Source of the DNA: JANQGH01 sp039177555
GTDB lineage: Bacteria; Pseudomonadota; Alphaproteobacteria; DSM-16000; Inquilinaceae
DNA: 64,000 nucleotides
NCBI GenBank assembly: GCA_039177555.1
Contig: JBCDFV010000022.1
Span: 8,994-72,993 of the forward strand
Direction: 5' to 3'
Each line of letters begins with the position of its first letter. Within the stretch, counting starts at the first letter, position 1. Below the pieces are notes generated by a model. The model worked only from the letters and a program-made list of their open reading frames with translations. It was not told the origin of the DNA and made no database searches. Made by a program: the position numbers and the translations under genes. Below, in pieces: positions 9,777-18,050 of the stretch.

Positions 9777-11009
9777 TTATGAGCTTTGGGCGGCGCCCGT
9801 GCGAACGGTTTGGCGCACCTCTTCGCCCCATGCTTCCAGGGCGTTGCGCATCGCCTCGAAACCGATCGATGTGTCGCCGATGTCGATGCCGGCGATCTGT
9901 CCCGGCGGGGCGTGGTCCAGGATCTCGCGCACGACCTGGGGCGCTATGCCCTGGCGCAGCATGCCGGCGGCGGCCGTGCGGCGCAGATCCTCCGTCCGCC
10001 ATCCGGTCACGCCGGACAGGTCGGCGGCACGCTGGGCGGCCTTCGAGAAGCCGGAAACAACCCGGTCCGATCGTTGACGTGAAGGGAAGACGAAGCTGCC
10101 GGGCGAGCGCGGCACCGAGGTGACGATCTCCAGGGCGAAGGTCGACAGCGGGATGGCGTGGGCACGCTCGCCGCCGTTCTTGGAGGCCCCCGGAATGGTC
10201 CAGACCTGGTCCGCCAGGGCGATGTCGGCCAGGCGCAGATTCGCCATCTGGTTGCGGCGCTGCGCGGTCAGCAGCATCAGCTTGAACAGCACGCCAAACG
10301 GCCAGGCCATGATCTCCCAGGCCTGCCAGAGGGCGGCGATCTCGGCCGCGTCCAGGGTCCGCTGGCGCCGCTGTTCGTGCCCCGGTGGCTCCACCCCGAT
10401 CACCGGCGTGGCCGGCACCATGGCCACCTCGACCCCCCAGGCGAACATGGTCCGGATCAGCGACAGGCGCCGGTTGGCGGCGTAGCCGTGGCCGCGCGCG
10501 CTAATGCCCTCGACCAGCGCGATGACGTCGCGCCGCCCAATCGTGTCGACCTGGCGCCGCCCCCAGGCGGGCAACAGATCGCGCGCGATGGCGGCCTGGT
10601 CTTCGCGCCAGCTTCGCTTGCGGCGTTTGGCGTAGCGCTCGATGTAGGCCTTGGCGAAGGCGTCAAAGGTCAGGCCGCTGCCGCGTGCCGAGACCCGTTC
10701 GGCCGCCGGGTCGTTGCCCTTGGCAACCTCGGCCAGCACCGCACCCGCCGCGTCGCGGGCGAGCGCCACGGTCAGGGCCGGGAAGGTCCCCAAGGTCAGG
10801 CGCCGTTTGCGGCCCGACGCGCGGTACATCACCTGCCAGGTCTTGCGCCCGGAGGCCGAGAGCCTGATGCCGAAGCCTGAGAGTTCCGTATCCCACAGCT
10901 CTATCCGGCCGGTCTGCGGCAGTGTCGCGTCGGCGATCAGTCTGTCGGTCAGTGTCGCTGTTGCCAAGGAGGGGGTCCGCCACGTGTCGGCGCGCCCTGG
11001 GGCGGCCAA
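9777..11009 (-). CDS. Tyrosine-recombinase/integrase-like protein, nucleophile missing
   Basis: A 410-aa P4-type integrase: arm-binding N-terminus (LTDRLIAD to about 100), a SAM-like core-binding domain (about 113-210) and a catalytic domain (215-400). Arg (TAQRRNQM, 250-254), Lys277 (GASKNGG) and the second Arg (DLRRT, 341-345) are present. The His before that Arg is Glu340. His366 (ILDH) is followed by GQIAGIDIGDTSIGFEAM, where YDR...Y is expected, and there is no Tyr anywhere from 361 to the end. No frameshift restores it. Recombination activity is therefore doubtful. The start is TTG at 11009; a downstream TTG (LATATLTD) is an alternative. Confidence 0.85.
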   Translation of the reverse strand: MAAPGRADTWRTPSLATATLTDRLIADATLPQTGRIELWDTELSGFGIRLSASGRKTWQVMYRASGRKRRLTLGTFPALTVALARDAAGAVLAEVAKGNDPAAERVSARGSGLTFDAFAKAYIERYAKRRKRSWREDQAAIARDLLPAWGRRQVDTIGRRDVIALVEGISARGHGYAANRRLSLIRTMFAWGVEVAMVPATPVIGVEPPGHEQRRQRTLDAAEIAALWQAWEIMAWPFGVLFKLMLLTAQRRNQMANLRLADIALADQVWTIPGASKNGGERAHAIPLSTFALEIVTSVPRSPGSFVFPSRQRSDRVVSGFSKAAQRAADLSGVTGWRTEDLRRTAAAGMLRQGIAPQVVREILDHAPPGQIAGIDIGDTSIGFEAMRNALEAWGEEVRQTVRTGAAQSS

Positions 11010-11071
11010 TCACTCGTTCGATTCCTGCGATCATAGTCGGGGCGGTGAACAAGGCGCAACGCCATATTAAA

Positions 11072-11186
11072 CACATTATAAATGTGAATTAAATAGGATG
11101 GCAAAAAAATATTGTGGAATCTGTTCAAACCATCACATGATGCCGTATTGAATTCCAATTACACATTTTCACATTGGAGAAATGTG
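11072..11186 (+). promoter_or_regulatory. Repeated CACATT/AATGTG palindromes upstream of the sulfur operon
   Basis: CACATT-ATA-AATGTG lies at 11072-11086 and CACATT-GGAGA-AATGTG at 11170-11186. The second encloses the ribosome binding site GGAGA (11176-11180) of cysI. An extra CACATT is at 11162-11167, and CATCA-CA-TGATG is at 11131-11142. The block is AT-rich. Either a regulator binds the repeated dyad or the second hairpin hides the ribosome binding site in mRNA; both are inferences. Confidence 0.5.
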
Positions 11187-11188
11187 GT

Positions 11189-13018
11189 ATGGACGGTCAT
11201 GCTGGAACGCTCGCCCCGTCGGACACGGTTGGGGACAAGGACGCCGTTGAGCGGCGGACTGTAACGCCTGCTGAGCCGGCTCCAACCCCGGCGGCGGCGT
11301 CGATCGCGGCGCCGGCGGGTGTCGAGGCCGTCAAGCTGGCCAGCCGGCAATTGCGCGGCACGATTGCGGAGACCCTGGCGGATGAGGCCACGGACCGGTT
11401 TTCCCAGGACGACTACAATCTTCTGAAATTCCACGGTATTTACCAACAGTACGATCGAGACACCGCCACGCCGCGCAAGCAGCAGGGGCTGGACAAGGAA
11501 TACTCCGTCATGGCCCGCACCCGCGTGCCCGGCGGCCGGCTGACGCCGGACCAGTATCTGGCGCTGGACGCGCTGGGTGAGCGCCTCGCCAACGGCTCGA
11601 TCCGCGTGACCACGCGCCAGACCATTCAGTTCCACGGCGTCCTGAAGGGCCATTTGCCATCCTTGATGGCCGAAATCGACGAGGCTTTGCTGACCTGCTT
11701 TGCCGCCTGCGGCGACGTGGTGCGCAACGTCATGGCCACCCCGGCGCCGATCAAGGACACGGTGCACGAGACGCTGAACCGGGTCGCGGCGGAGATCTCC
11801 AGCTACTTTCTGCCCAAGACGAGCGCCTATCACGAGATCTGGGTCGACGGCGCCAAGGTCGACCGTCCTGCGGCCAAGAAGAGCGCCAAGAAGCGCACCC
11901 GCAAGAAGGCGGAGCCGATCTATGGCGACAGCTATCTGCCGCGCAAGTTCAAGATCGCCATCGCCACGCCGGACGACAATTCGACCGACGTCCTAACCAA
12001 CGATGTCGGCATCATCGCCCTGTTCGATGGCGATCGGTTAGAGGGCTACACGGTTGCGGTCGGCGGCGGGCTGGGCATGACCCACAACAAGCCGAAGACT
12101 TACCCGCGCCTGGCCACGCCGCTTCTGTTCGTTGAACCGGACGGCCTCTTGGGCGTGGTCGAGGCGATCGTGAAGGTCCAGCGCGACTATGGCGACCGGA
12201 AAGACCGGCGCCACGCCCGGCTGAAATACACCATCGACGATCGCGGCATCGACTGGATGCGGGCGGAGGTCGAGAAGGTTGCCGGCCGGACTTACGAAGA
12301 CCCACGCCCGCTGCCGCGCTTCCGCGTGATCGACCATATGGGCTGGCACGACCAGAAGGACGGCAAGCTCTATTTCGGCATCCCGGTGCCCAGCGGCCGG
12401 GTCGGCGGCGCCTTGCGCGATGCCCTGTGGGACGTCGTCACCCGCTATCGCCCCACGATCATCCTGGCCCCGTCCCAGGACATCATTCTCGGCGATGTCG
12501 ATCCGGAGGATCGCGACGGCATTGAGGCGATGCTGCGCGAGCATGGCGTGACCTTGGCGCAGGACCTGAAACCACTTCAGCGCTGGTCGCTTGCCTGCCC
12601 GGCCCTGCCCACCTGCGGCCTGGCGCTGACCGAGGCCGAACGCATCCGCCAGCCCGTCGTCGACGCCGTTCTAGCCAAGCTGACGGCGCGCGGCCTCGAC
12701 CGGGAGACCATCAGCCTGCGCATCACCGGCTGCCCCAATGGCTGCGCCCGGCCCTATGCCGGCGATATCGGCCTGGTCGGCCGCATGCCGGGCCATTTCG
12801 CGCTCTATGTCGGCGGCGACTTCGAAGGCACGCGCCTGAATTTCCGCCTGCTGGACAAGGTGGCGGAGGAGGAGGTGCCGGAGATGCTGGACATCCTGTT
12901 CGCGGCCTTCGTGAAACACCGGCAGTCGATCGAAAGCTTCGGCGACTTCTGCAATCGCTGGGGCCTCGAACGGCTGATCCAGGAAATCGACTCCGCCATG
13001 CCTGCCGTGACGATCTGA
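11189..13018 (+). CDS. cysI: Sulfite reductase hemoprotein (beta subunit)
   Basis: A 609-aa enzyme that reduces sulfite to sulfide with six electrons, using siroheme and a [4Fe-4S] cluster. Cluster ligands are C470-x5-C476 (ACPALPTC) and C515-x3-C519 (TGCPNGC). RVTTRQTIQFHGV-like residues (IRVTTRQTIQFHGV) form the siroheme/sulfite site. The first 45 residues are Ala/Pro-rich and a lysine-rich insert lies near 225-243. The ATG at 11189 has GGAGA 8 nt upstream; a TTG at 11174 is also in frame. There is no cysJ; the operon instead supplies a ferredoxin and its reductase. Confidence 0.94.
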   Translation: MDGHAGTLAPSDTVGDKDAVERRTVTPAEPAPTPAAASIAAPAGVEAVKLASRQLRGTIAETLADEATDRFSQDDYNLLKFHGIYQQYDRDTATPRKQQGLDKEYSVMARTRVPGGRLTPDQYLALDALGERLANGSIRVTTRQTIQFHGVLKGHLPSLMAEIDEALLTCFAACGDVVRNVMATPAPIKDTVHETLNRVAAEISSYFLPKTSAYHEIWVDGAKVDRPAAKKSAKKRTRKKAEPIYGDSYLPRKFKIAIATPDDNSTDVLTNDVGIIALFDGDRLEGYTVAVGGGLGMTHNKPKTYPRLATPLLFVEPDGLLGVVEAIVKVQRDYGDRKDRRHARLKYTIDDRGIDWMRAEVEKVAGRTYEDPRPLPRFRVIDHMGWHDQKDGKLYFGIPVPSGRVGGALRDALWDVVTRYRPTIILAPSQDIILGDVDPEDRDGIEAMLREHGVTLAQDLKPLQRWSLACPALPTCGLALTEAERIRQPVVDAVLAKLTARGLDRETISLRITGCPNGCARPYAGDIGLVGRMPGHFALYVGGDFEGTRLNFRLLDKVAEEEVPEMLDILFAAFVKHRQSIESFGDFCNRWGLERLIQEIDSAMPAVTI

Positions 13019-13043
13019 CCGGCGCCCCAAGCCCTGGAGGGCG

Positions 13044-13610
13044 ATGCACATGATCCCCATCATGCTGAACCCGCGGCGCCTGGCCATCGCGCTGATCGGC
13101 GACAATGAGGCGGCGGCCCGCCGCGTTGGCCAACTGGTCGAAGGCGGGGCCGAGACGCTGACGGTCTATTCAGAGGCGCCGACGGATGCGCTTCGGCAGG
13201 CTGCCGGCCACCGCCTGCGACCGGGCCTGCCGGCGCCCGAAGCGCTTGGGCGATACAACATTGTCTACATGGTCGACCAGCCGCAGGAGCGGACTCGACG
13301 CTTCCACGCCGCCGCCAAACGGGCCGGCGCGCTGGTCAATGTCGAGGACGATCTTCGCTACTGTGATTTCCATTCCCCGGCCCTGGTCAGGCGCGGCGAT
13401 CTGGTGCTGACGGTGTCGACCGGCGGCAAGAGCCCTGGCCTGGCTGCCCGGCTGCGGCGGCATCTGGAAACGGCGTTCGGGCCGGAATGGGCCAGCCGGC
13501 TGGACGATCTCGGTGCCAGGCGACGCGGCTGGCGCGCCGACGGCCTGGCCTTGCCGGACCTGGCCGCCAAGACCGATGCGGCGATCGATCGCGAAGGCTG
13601 GCTGTCATGA
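13044..13610 (+). CDS. cysG: Siroheme synthase N-terminal part: precorrin-2 dehydrogenase/ferrochelatase
   Basis: A 188-aa CysG-B/Met8-like protein that oxidises precorrin-2 and inserts iron to make siroheme for CysI. It has a Rossmann start (LAIALIGDNEAAARRV), the active-site stretch VNVEDD with the conserved Asp, and VSTGGKSPGLAARLR. The methyltransferase half found in enterobacterial CysG is absent and is encoded separately by the cobA-type gene two places downstream. ATG at 13044 with GGAGG upstream, 25 nt after cysI. It overlaps the next gene by four bases (ATGA). Confidence 0.88.
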   Translation: MHMIPIMLNPRRLAIALIGDNEAAARRVGQLVEGGAETLTVYSEAPTDALRQAAGHRLRPGLPAPEALGRYNIVYMVDQPQERTRRFHAAAKRAGALVNVEDDLRYCDFHSPALVRRGDLVLTVSTGGKSPGLAARLRRHLETAFGPEWASRLDDLGARRRGWRADGLALPDLAAKTDAAIDREGWLS

Positions 13611-14338
13611 GTGGTATCGCGGTCCAGGACCCAACGCTCGACGTGCTTCGGGCCAAGGTGGCGGAGGCGCGCGACCGTTTGACGGGCCTCGGCGGGTTCG
13701 ACCTGTTGTCGGCCGTGCTGGGCGATCGAACCATCGGTCGGCTGGCGCTGGTGTCGTCCTTCGGTGCGGAAAGCGCCATCCTGCTCGACATGGTCGCCCG
13801 CATCGACAAGGCGACGCCGGTGATCTTTCTCAATACCGGCAAGCTGTTCGGTGCCACGCTGGCCTATCGCGAGGCCCTGGTGGAACGGTTCGGCCTGACC
13901 GATGTGCGCGACGAGCGGCCGGATCTGGCCGACCTGCAGCGCCACGACCCGGATGGCAGCCTGTGGAGCCTGGATCCCGATTTCTGCTGCCATCTGCGTA
14001 AGACGGAACCCTTGGACCGGGCGCTGGCCGGCTTCGATGGCTGGATCACGGGCCGCAAGCGTTTCCAGGGCGCCGGCCGCGAAACGCTGCCGACCGTGGA
14101 AGGCGACACTGCCACCGGCCGCCTGAAACTCAACCCGCTGGCGCCCTGGTCCGAGGCGGAAGTCGCGGACTACCTGTCGGAACGCAACCTGCCGGTCCAC
14201 CCGCTGGTCGATGACGGCTACCGCTCGATCGGCTGCGAACCCTGCACGCGGCCGACAAAGGCCGGCGAGAACCCTCGGGCCGGGCGCTGGGCCTGGCTCG
14301 ACAAGTCCGAATGCGGCATCCATGGCGACGGGATCTAG
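13607..14338 (+). CDS. cysH: Adenylyl-sulfate (APS/PAPS) reductase
   Basis: A 243-aa assimilatory reductase that turns activated sulfate into sulfite. SSFGAESA is the PP-loop-like nucleotide site. The two cysteine pairs, FCCHLRK and GCEPC, indicate a [4Fe-4S] enzyme of the bacterial APS-reductase type rather than the cluster-free enterobacterial PAPS form. The C-terminal ECGIH carries the catalytic cysteine. ATG overlaps the stop of the siroheme gene (ATGA), pointing to translational coupling. ATP sulfurylase genes are not in the window. Confidence 0.94.
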   Translation: MSGIAVQDPTLDVLRAKVAEARDRLTGLGGFDLLSAVLGDRTIGRLALVSSFGAESAILLDMVARIDKATPVIFLNTGKLFGATLAYREALVERFGLTDVRDERPDLADLQRHDPDGSLWSLDPDFCCHLRKTEPLDRALAGFDGWITGRKRFQGAGRETLPTVEGDTATGRLKLNPLAPWSEAEVADYLSERNLPVHPLVDDGYRSIGCEPCTRPTKAGENPRAGRWAWLDKSECGIHGDGI

Positions 14339-14341
14339 GCC

Positions 14342-15202
14342 GTGAGCGGTTCTTCCTTGCCGTGGTCCGGCCCGCCCTTCCAAACCGGCACCGTCTGGCT
14401 GGTCGGCGCCGGGCCCGGCGATCCCGGCTTGCTGACGCTCGCCGCACTGCATGCGCTGCGCGAGGCCGACGTCATTCTCTATGACGCGCTCGTCGGCGCC
14501 GACATCCTGCAGTTAGCCCGCGCCGACGCGGTGTTGGAGCCCGTCGGCAAGCGCGCCGGCAAGCCGCGCCCGACCCAGCAAGCCATCAACGACCGTCTGA
14601 TCGAACTGGCCCGCAAGAATTTGCGCGTCCTGCGCCTGAAGGGCGGCGATCCGTTCACCTTCGGTCGGGGCGGGGAGGAGGCCCTGGCCCTGGCGGATGC
14701 CGGCATCCCGTTCCGTGTCGTGCCCGGCGTGACGGCCGGCATCGGCGGGCTGGGCCTGGCTGGCGTGCCGGTGACCCAGCGCGGCATGAACAGTTCCGTC
14801 GCCTTCGTCACGGGTCACGGCAGCGCCGGCGACGTGCCCGGCGATCTTGACTGGGCCGCATTGGCCCTTGGACCGCAGGTGTTGGTGTTCTATATGGCGC
14901 TTAGAACCATCGGCACGATTGCGGAGCGATTGATCGCGGCCGGGAAGCCGCCCATGACCCCGGTGGCGGTGGCGTCGAACGCTTCGCTGCCGGAACAGTC
15001 TGTGTTGATCACCAACCTCGCCAGGGCAGCCAGCGACATCACGCGGCTGAACCCCGGCCGGCCGGCAATCATCGCGGTGGGCGAGGTCGCCCTGATCCAC
15101 AACCGGCTTGCCGCCTGGCAGCAGGTCGGCCCGAACGGAGAAACCCTGGCCGAGGGCATGGGCCCGTCCGCCCCACTGCGTCACTTGGCCCCGGCGCCCT
15201 AG
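14342..15202 (+). CDS. cobA: Uroporphyrinogen-III C-methyltransferase (SUMT)
   Basis: A 286-aa SAM-dependent enzyme that makes precorrin-2, the first committed step to siroheme. Signatures are VWLVGAGPGDPGLLTL near residue 20, VGKRAGKPRPTQQAIN, LRLKGGDPFTFGRGGEE and VPGVTAGIGGLGLAGVPVTQRG. Here it serves the siroheme dehydrogenase/ferrochelatase two genes upstream; a cobalamin role cannot be excluded, but no cob genes are nearby. The start is GTG, three bases after the cysH stop. Confidence 0.94.
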   Translation: MSGSSLPWSGPPFQTGTVWLVGAGPGDPGLLTLAALHALREADVILYDALVGADILQLARADAVLEPVGKRAGKPRPTQQAINDRLIELARKNLRVLRLKGGDPFTFGRGGEEALALADAGIPFRVVPGVTAGIGGLGLAGVPVTQRGMNSSVAFVTGHGSAGDVPGDLDWAALALGPQVLVFYMALRTIGTIAERLIAAGKPPMTPVAVASNASLPEQSVLITNLARAASDITRLNPGRPAIIAVGEVALIHNRLAAWQQVGPNGETLAEGMGPSAPLRHLAPAP

Positions 15203-15229
15203 CCGGCTACTCTCGCGGAGTTTTATGAA

Positions 15230-16324
15230 ATGAACGTCTTGAACACGATCGATCCGCCTGCGCACACCACGGGCACGCCGCAAGAGCCGATGACATCCCC
15301 GACACCACACCAGACCGACGTGATCATCGTCGGCGCCGGCCCTGTCGGCCTGTTCGCCATTTTCGAACTGGGCCTCGTCGACCTGAAATGCCATCTGGTC
15401 GACATTCTCGACCGGCCCGGCGGCCAGTGCGCGGAACTGTATCCGGAAAAGCCGATCTACGATATCCCGGGCCTGCCGATCGTGACCGGGCAAGAACTGA
15501 CCGATCGTTTGATGGAGCAGGCCAAACCGTTCGATCCGGTGTTTCACCTGTCGCAGATGGCCGAACGGCTGGAGAAGACCGACGACGACAAGTGGCGCCT
15601 GACGACCGATCTCGGCACCGTGCTTGAGGCGCCCGTGCTGGTGATCGCGGCCGGCGGCGGCAGCTTCGTGCCCAAAAAGCCGCCGATCAAGGGCATCGAG
15701 GCCTATGAAGGCACTTCGGTCTTCTACTCCGTGCGCAAGATGGACCAGTTCAAGGGCAAGCGCCTGTTGATCGCTGGCGGCGGCGACAGCGCGTTGGACT
15801 GGACCTTGAACCTGGCACCGCTGGCCGACAGCCTGGCCCTGGTCCACCGTCGCGACGATTTCCGCGCCGCGCCCGACAGCGTGAACAAAATGCGCGCGCT
15901 GGTCGGGTCCGGCGACATCGACCTGCATATCGGCCAGATCACCCAACTCCATGGCGACAACGGCCAGCTTGAGGCCGCCACCCTGCGCATGGCCGACAAG
16001 AGCGAGCAGACGGTCGAATGCGACACGCTGCTGCCCTTCTTCGGCCTGACCATGAAGCTGGGCCCGGTCGCCGAGTTCGGCCTGGCCCTGCACGAAAACC
16101 TGATCCCGGTCGATACCGAGAAGTTCGAGACCTCGACGCCGCGCATCTTCGCCATCGGCGACATCAACTATTATCCCGGTAAGCTGAAGCTGATCCTGTC
16201 CGGCTTTCACGAGTCGGCGCTCATGGCCCAGCAGGCGTTCCGTTACGTCTATCCGGACAAGAAGCTGCGCTTCCAGTACACGACCTCCTCGTCCAGCCTG
16301 CAGCAAAAGCTGGGGGTGGCGTGA
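15230..16324 (+). CDS. Ferredoxin--NADP+ reductase, thioredoxin-reductase-like type
   Basis: A 364-aa FAD protein. Residues 30-45 hold the FAD-binding VIIVGAGPVGLFA. The motif DRPGGQCAELYPEKPIYDIPG is diagnostic of this FNR class. The NADPH site is LLIAGGGDSALDW, and the C-terminal FAIGDINYYPGKLKLILSGF binds FAD. There is no CxxC redox pair, so it is not a thioredoxin reductase. About 28 extra N-terminal residues precede the fold; a Met at residue 21 (MTSPTPHQ) is an alternative start. It overlaps the ferredoxin gene by four bases and presumably reduces that ferredoxin for CysI. Confidence 0.92.
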   Translation: MNVLNTIDPPAHTTGTPQEPMTSPTPHQTDVIIVGAGPVGLFAIFELGLVDLKCHLVDILDRPGGQCAELYPEKPIYDIPGLPIVTGQELTDRLMEQAKPFDPVFHLSQMAERLEKTDDDKWRLTTDLGTVLEAPVLVIAAGGGSFVPKKPPIKGIEAYEGTSVFYSVRKMDQFKGKRLLIAGGGDSALDWTLNLAPLADSLALVHRRDDFRAAPDSVNKMRALVGSGDIDLHIGQITQLHGDNGQLEAATLRMADKSEQTVECDTLLPFFGLTMKLGPVAEFGLALHENLIPVDTEKFETSTPRIFAIGDINYYPGKLKLILSGFHESALMAQQAFRYVYPDKKLRFQYTTSSSSLQQKLGVA

Positions 16325-16644
16325 AGATCGTCGTCACCGATCAGGAAGGCGCGGTTCACAATCTGGATGCTTTGGAAGGCTGGCGGGTGATGGAAATCAT
16401 CCGCGACCACGGCCTGCCGATCAAGGCGGAGTGCGGCGGCGCCTGCTCGTGCGCCACCTGCCACGTCTATGTCGACGAGGCATGGCGCGACAAGCTCTAC
16501 CCGCCACGCGAGGAAGAGACCGATATGCTGGACAGCGCCTTCGACGTCGAGGACAACTCGCGCCTGTCCTGTCAGCTCATCTTCCAGCCGGATCTGGACG
16601 GACTTGCCGTGACGCTTGCCCCGGGAACGGAGCCGGACGCTTAA
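16321..16644 (+). CDS. [2Fe-2S] ferredoxin, adrenodoxin type
   Basis: A 107-aa electron carrier. The cluster ligands are C38, C44, C47 and C84, spaced C-x5-C-x2-C-x36-C as in adrenodoxin/Fdx. The surrounding ECGGACSCATCHVYV and the acidic EEETDMLDSAFDVEDNSRLSC match ferredoxins that dock on reductases. The start is GTG overlapping the reductase stop (GTGA), so the two proteins are made in step. Its place at the end of the cys operon points to electron supply for sulfite reductase. Confidence 0.93.
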   Translation: MKIVVTDQEGAVHNLDALEGWRVMEIIRDHGLPIKAECGGACSCATCHVYVDEAWRDKLYPPREEETDMLDSAFDVEDNSRLSCQLIFQPDLDGLAVTLAPGTEPDA

Positions 16645-17279
16645 CCGTTCGAGGCCAGCCTGATGCCGAAAGCGGCGAACAAGGCGCCGCTGAGTGCCGT
16701 GATCGCCCGCTGTCCGCGCCGATAAAGGGTCCGGAAGGGCGCCGACCGCATCGCCAGTGCCACCAGCCCGTACCAGGCCATGCCCATGGCGACAACGATG
16801 CCGACCGCAATCGCCTGCAGCCAAAATGGCGCCTCTGGGGGCATGGTCACTGCGAACAGGCTGGTGAAGAAGGCCGCGGCCTTGGGGTTGCTCAAGGCGG
16901 TGATCAGGCCAAGCCGGAAGGCGCTTGGAAAACCCTTGGCCAGCGAGAGGCCGGCCACCGATGCCGGCGAACGTCGCGCCGCGGATCTGAGCAGGCTCAC
17001 GCCGATGAAAACCAAATAGATCGCGCCGATGATCCGCGCCGTGTGATACAGCCAGGCAGCGTTTTGAAACAGCAGGCCAAGGCCGGCGAGGCTGGCGGTC
17101 GCCCAGATGAAGGTGCCGAGCGCCAGCCCGGCGACAACCATCAGCGCCTCGCGCCGGGACCGCGTCGCGGCGACGTGAACGGTGGCCAGGAAGTTCGGCC
17201 CCGGCGTAACCACCAGCACGGCCCACAAGCCGAGGATGGTGAAAACCGCGATCCAGGGCGACAGGGCAGGGTCCGTCAT
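16641..17279 (-). CDS. LysE/RhtB family amino-acid exporter
   Basis: A 212-aa inner-membrane protein with about six spans. The signature VVTPGPNFLATVHVAATRSRREAL near residue 24 and LSNPKAAAFFTSLFAV near 125 are typical of RhtB/LeuE-type exporters of amino acids or their analogues. The substrate is not readable. It converges on the ferredoxin gene, and the two stop codons overlap by four bases, so antisense overlap at the 3' ends is expected. Confidence 0.88.
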   Translation of the reverse strand: MTDPALSPWIAVFTILGLWAVLVVTPGPNFLATVHVAATRSRREALMVVAGLALGTFIWATASLAGLGLLFQNAAWLYHTARIIGAIYLVFIGVSLLRSAARRSPASVAGLSLAKGFPSAFRLGLITALSNPKAAAFFTSLFAVTMPPEAPFWLQAIAVGIVVAMGMAWYGLVALAMRSAPFRTLYRRGQRAITALSGALFAAFGIRLASNG

Positions 17280-17408
17280 CGGGCGTCCACACTGGTGCGT
17301 TTGGGGGACGTCAGTTTATGCTGCGGTCGGCCCGATACCGACCGGGGAATGCGGAATGGCCGACATGCGATCCGCGATTGCCATTGTGCATCTGGCAAGG
17401 CGATCGAT

Positions 17409-18050
17409 TCAGGCCGGCGACCGGAACCGCCGCCGATCGGCCGCCGCTTCTTCCCGGATGACACAGCCTTCGAGGTGGTCGTTGACCAGGCCCATGGCCT
17501 GCATGAAGGCATAGACCGTGGTCGGGCCGACGAAGCGCCAGCCCCGCTTTTTCAGATCCTTGCTCATCGCTTGGGCCGACGGGCTGGTTGTTATGGCGCG
17601 CATGGCCTCATAGGTGAACGCGCTCGGGCGCTCTTTCGGTTCCGGTTCGAAGGCCCAGACATAAGCTGCGATCGAACCCTTCTCGGCGACAAGCTCGCGG
17701 GCGCGCCGTGCGTTGTTGATCGTGGCCTCGATCTTGCCGCGGTGGCGGATGATGCCGGCGTCCTGCAGCAGGCGTTCGACGTCCGCCTCGCCGAACCCCG
17801 CCACCGTCTCGAAGTCGAAGTTGGCGAAGACCCGGCGGAAATTCTCGCGCTTGCGCAGGATCGTCAGCCAGCTCAGGCCCGCCTGAAAGCCCTCCAGGCA
17901 GAGCTTTTCGAACAGACGTCGGTCGTCGGCCACCGGGCGGCCCCATTCCGTATCGTGATAGGCGATGTAGTCGTCGAGCCCGCCATGCCACCAGCAGCGC
18001 AGGCGTCCGTCCGGCCCGGGGACCAGCCCGTCCTTGGCATCGGCGCTCAC
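17409..18050 (-). CDS. tag: DNA-3-methyladenine glycosylase I
   Basis: A 213-aa base-excision repair enzyme that removes 3-methyladenine. Zinc ligands are conserved: C19, H32 (AYHDTEWG), and the pair HLEGC near the C-terminus. LEGFQAGLSWLTILRKRENFR carries the catalytic Glu. The start is a GTG overlapping the stop of the upstream phosphatase gene (GTGA). The open frame upstream of that is a shadow. Confidence 0.94.
   Translation of the reverse strand: MSADAKDGLVPGPDGRLRCWWHGGLDDYIAYHDTEWGRPVADDRRLFEKLCLEGFQAGLSWLTILRKRENFRRVFANFDFETVAGFGEADVERLLQDAGIIRHRGKIEATINNARRARELVAEKGSIAAYVWAFEPEPKERPSAFTYEAMRAITTSPSAQAMSKDLKKRGWRFVGPTTVYAFMQAMGLVNDHLEGCVIREEAAADRRRFRSPA

Noticed and set aside
9629..11162. 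CCAATTAC direct repeat (9629-9636 and 11155-11162) around the recombinase gene as attachment sites
   Set aside because: Eight bases are too few to stand out between two AT-rich flanks, and no tRNA end or longer core is shared.
15230..16324. Reading this flavoprotein as a second thioredoxin reductase
   Set aside because: The CxxC pair is absent and the GGQCAELYPEKPIYDIPG block is that of ferredoxin-NADP reductases; a true trxB is present at 58.7 kb.
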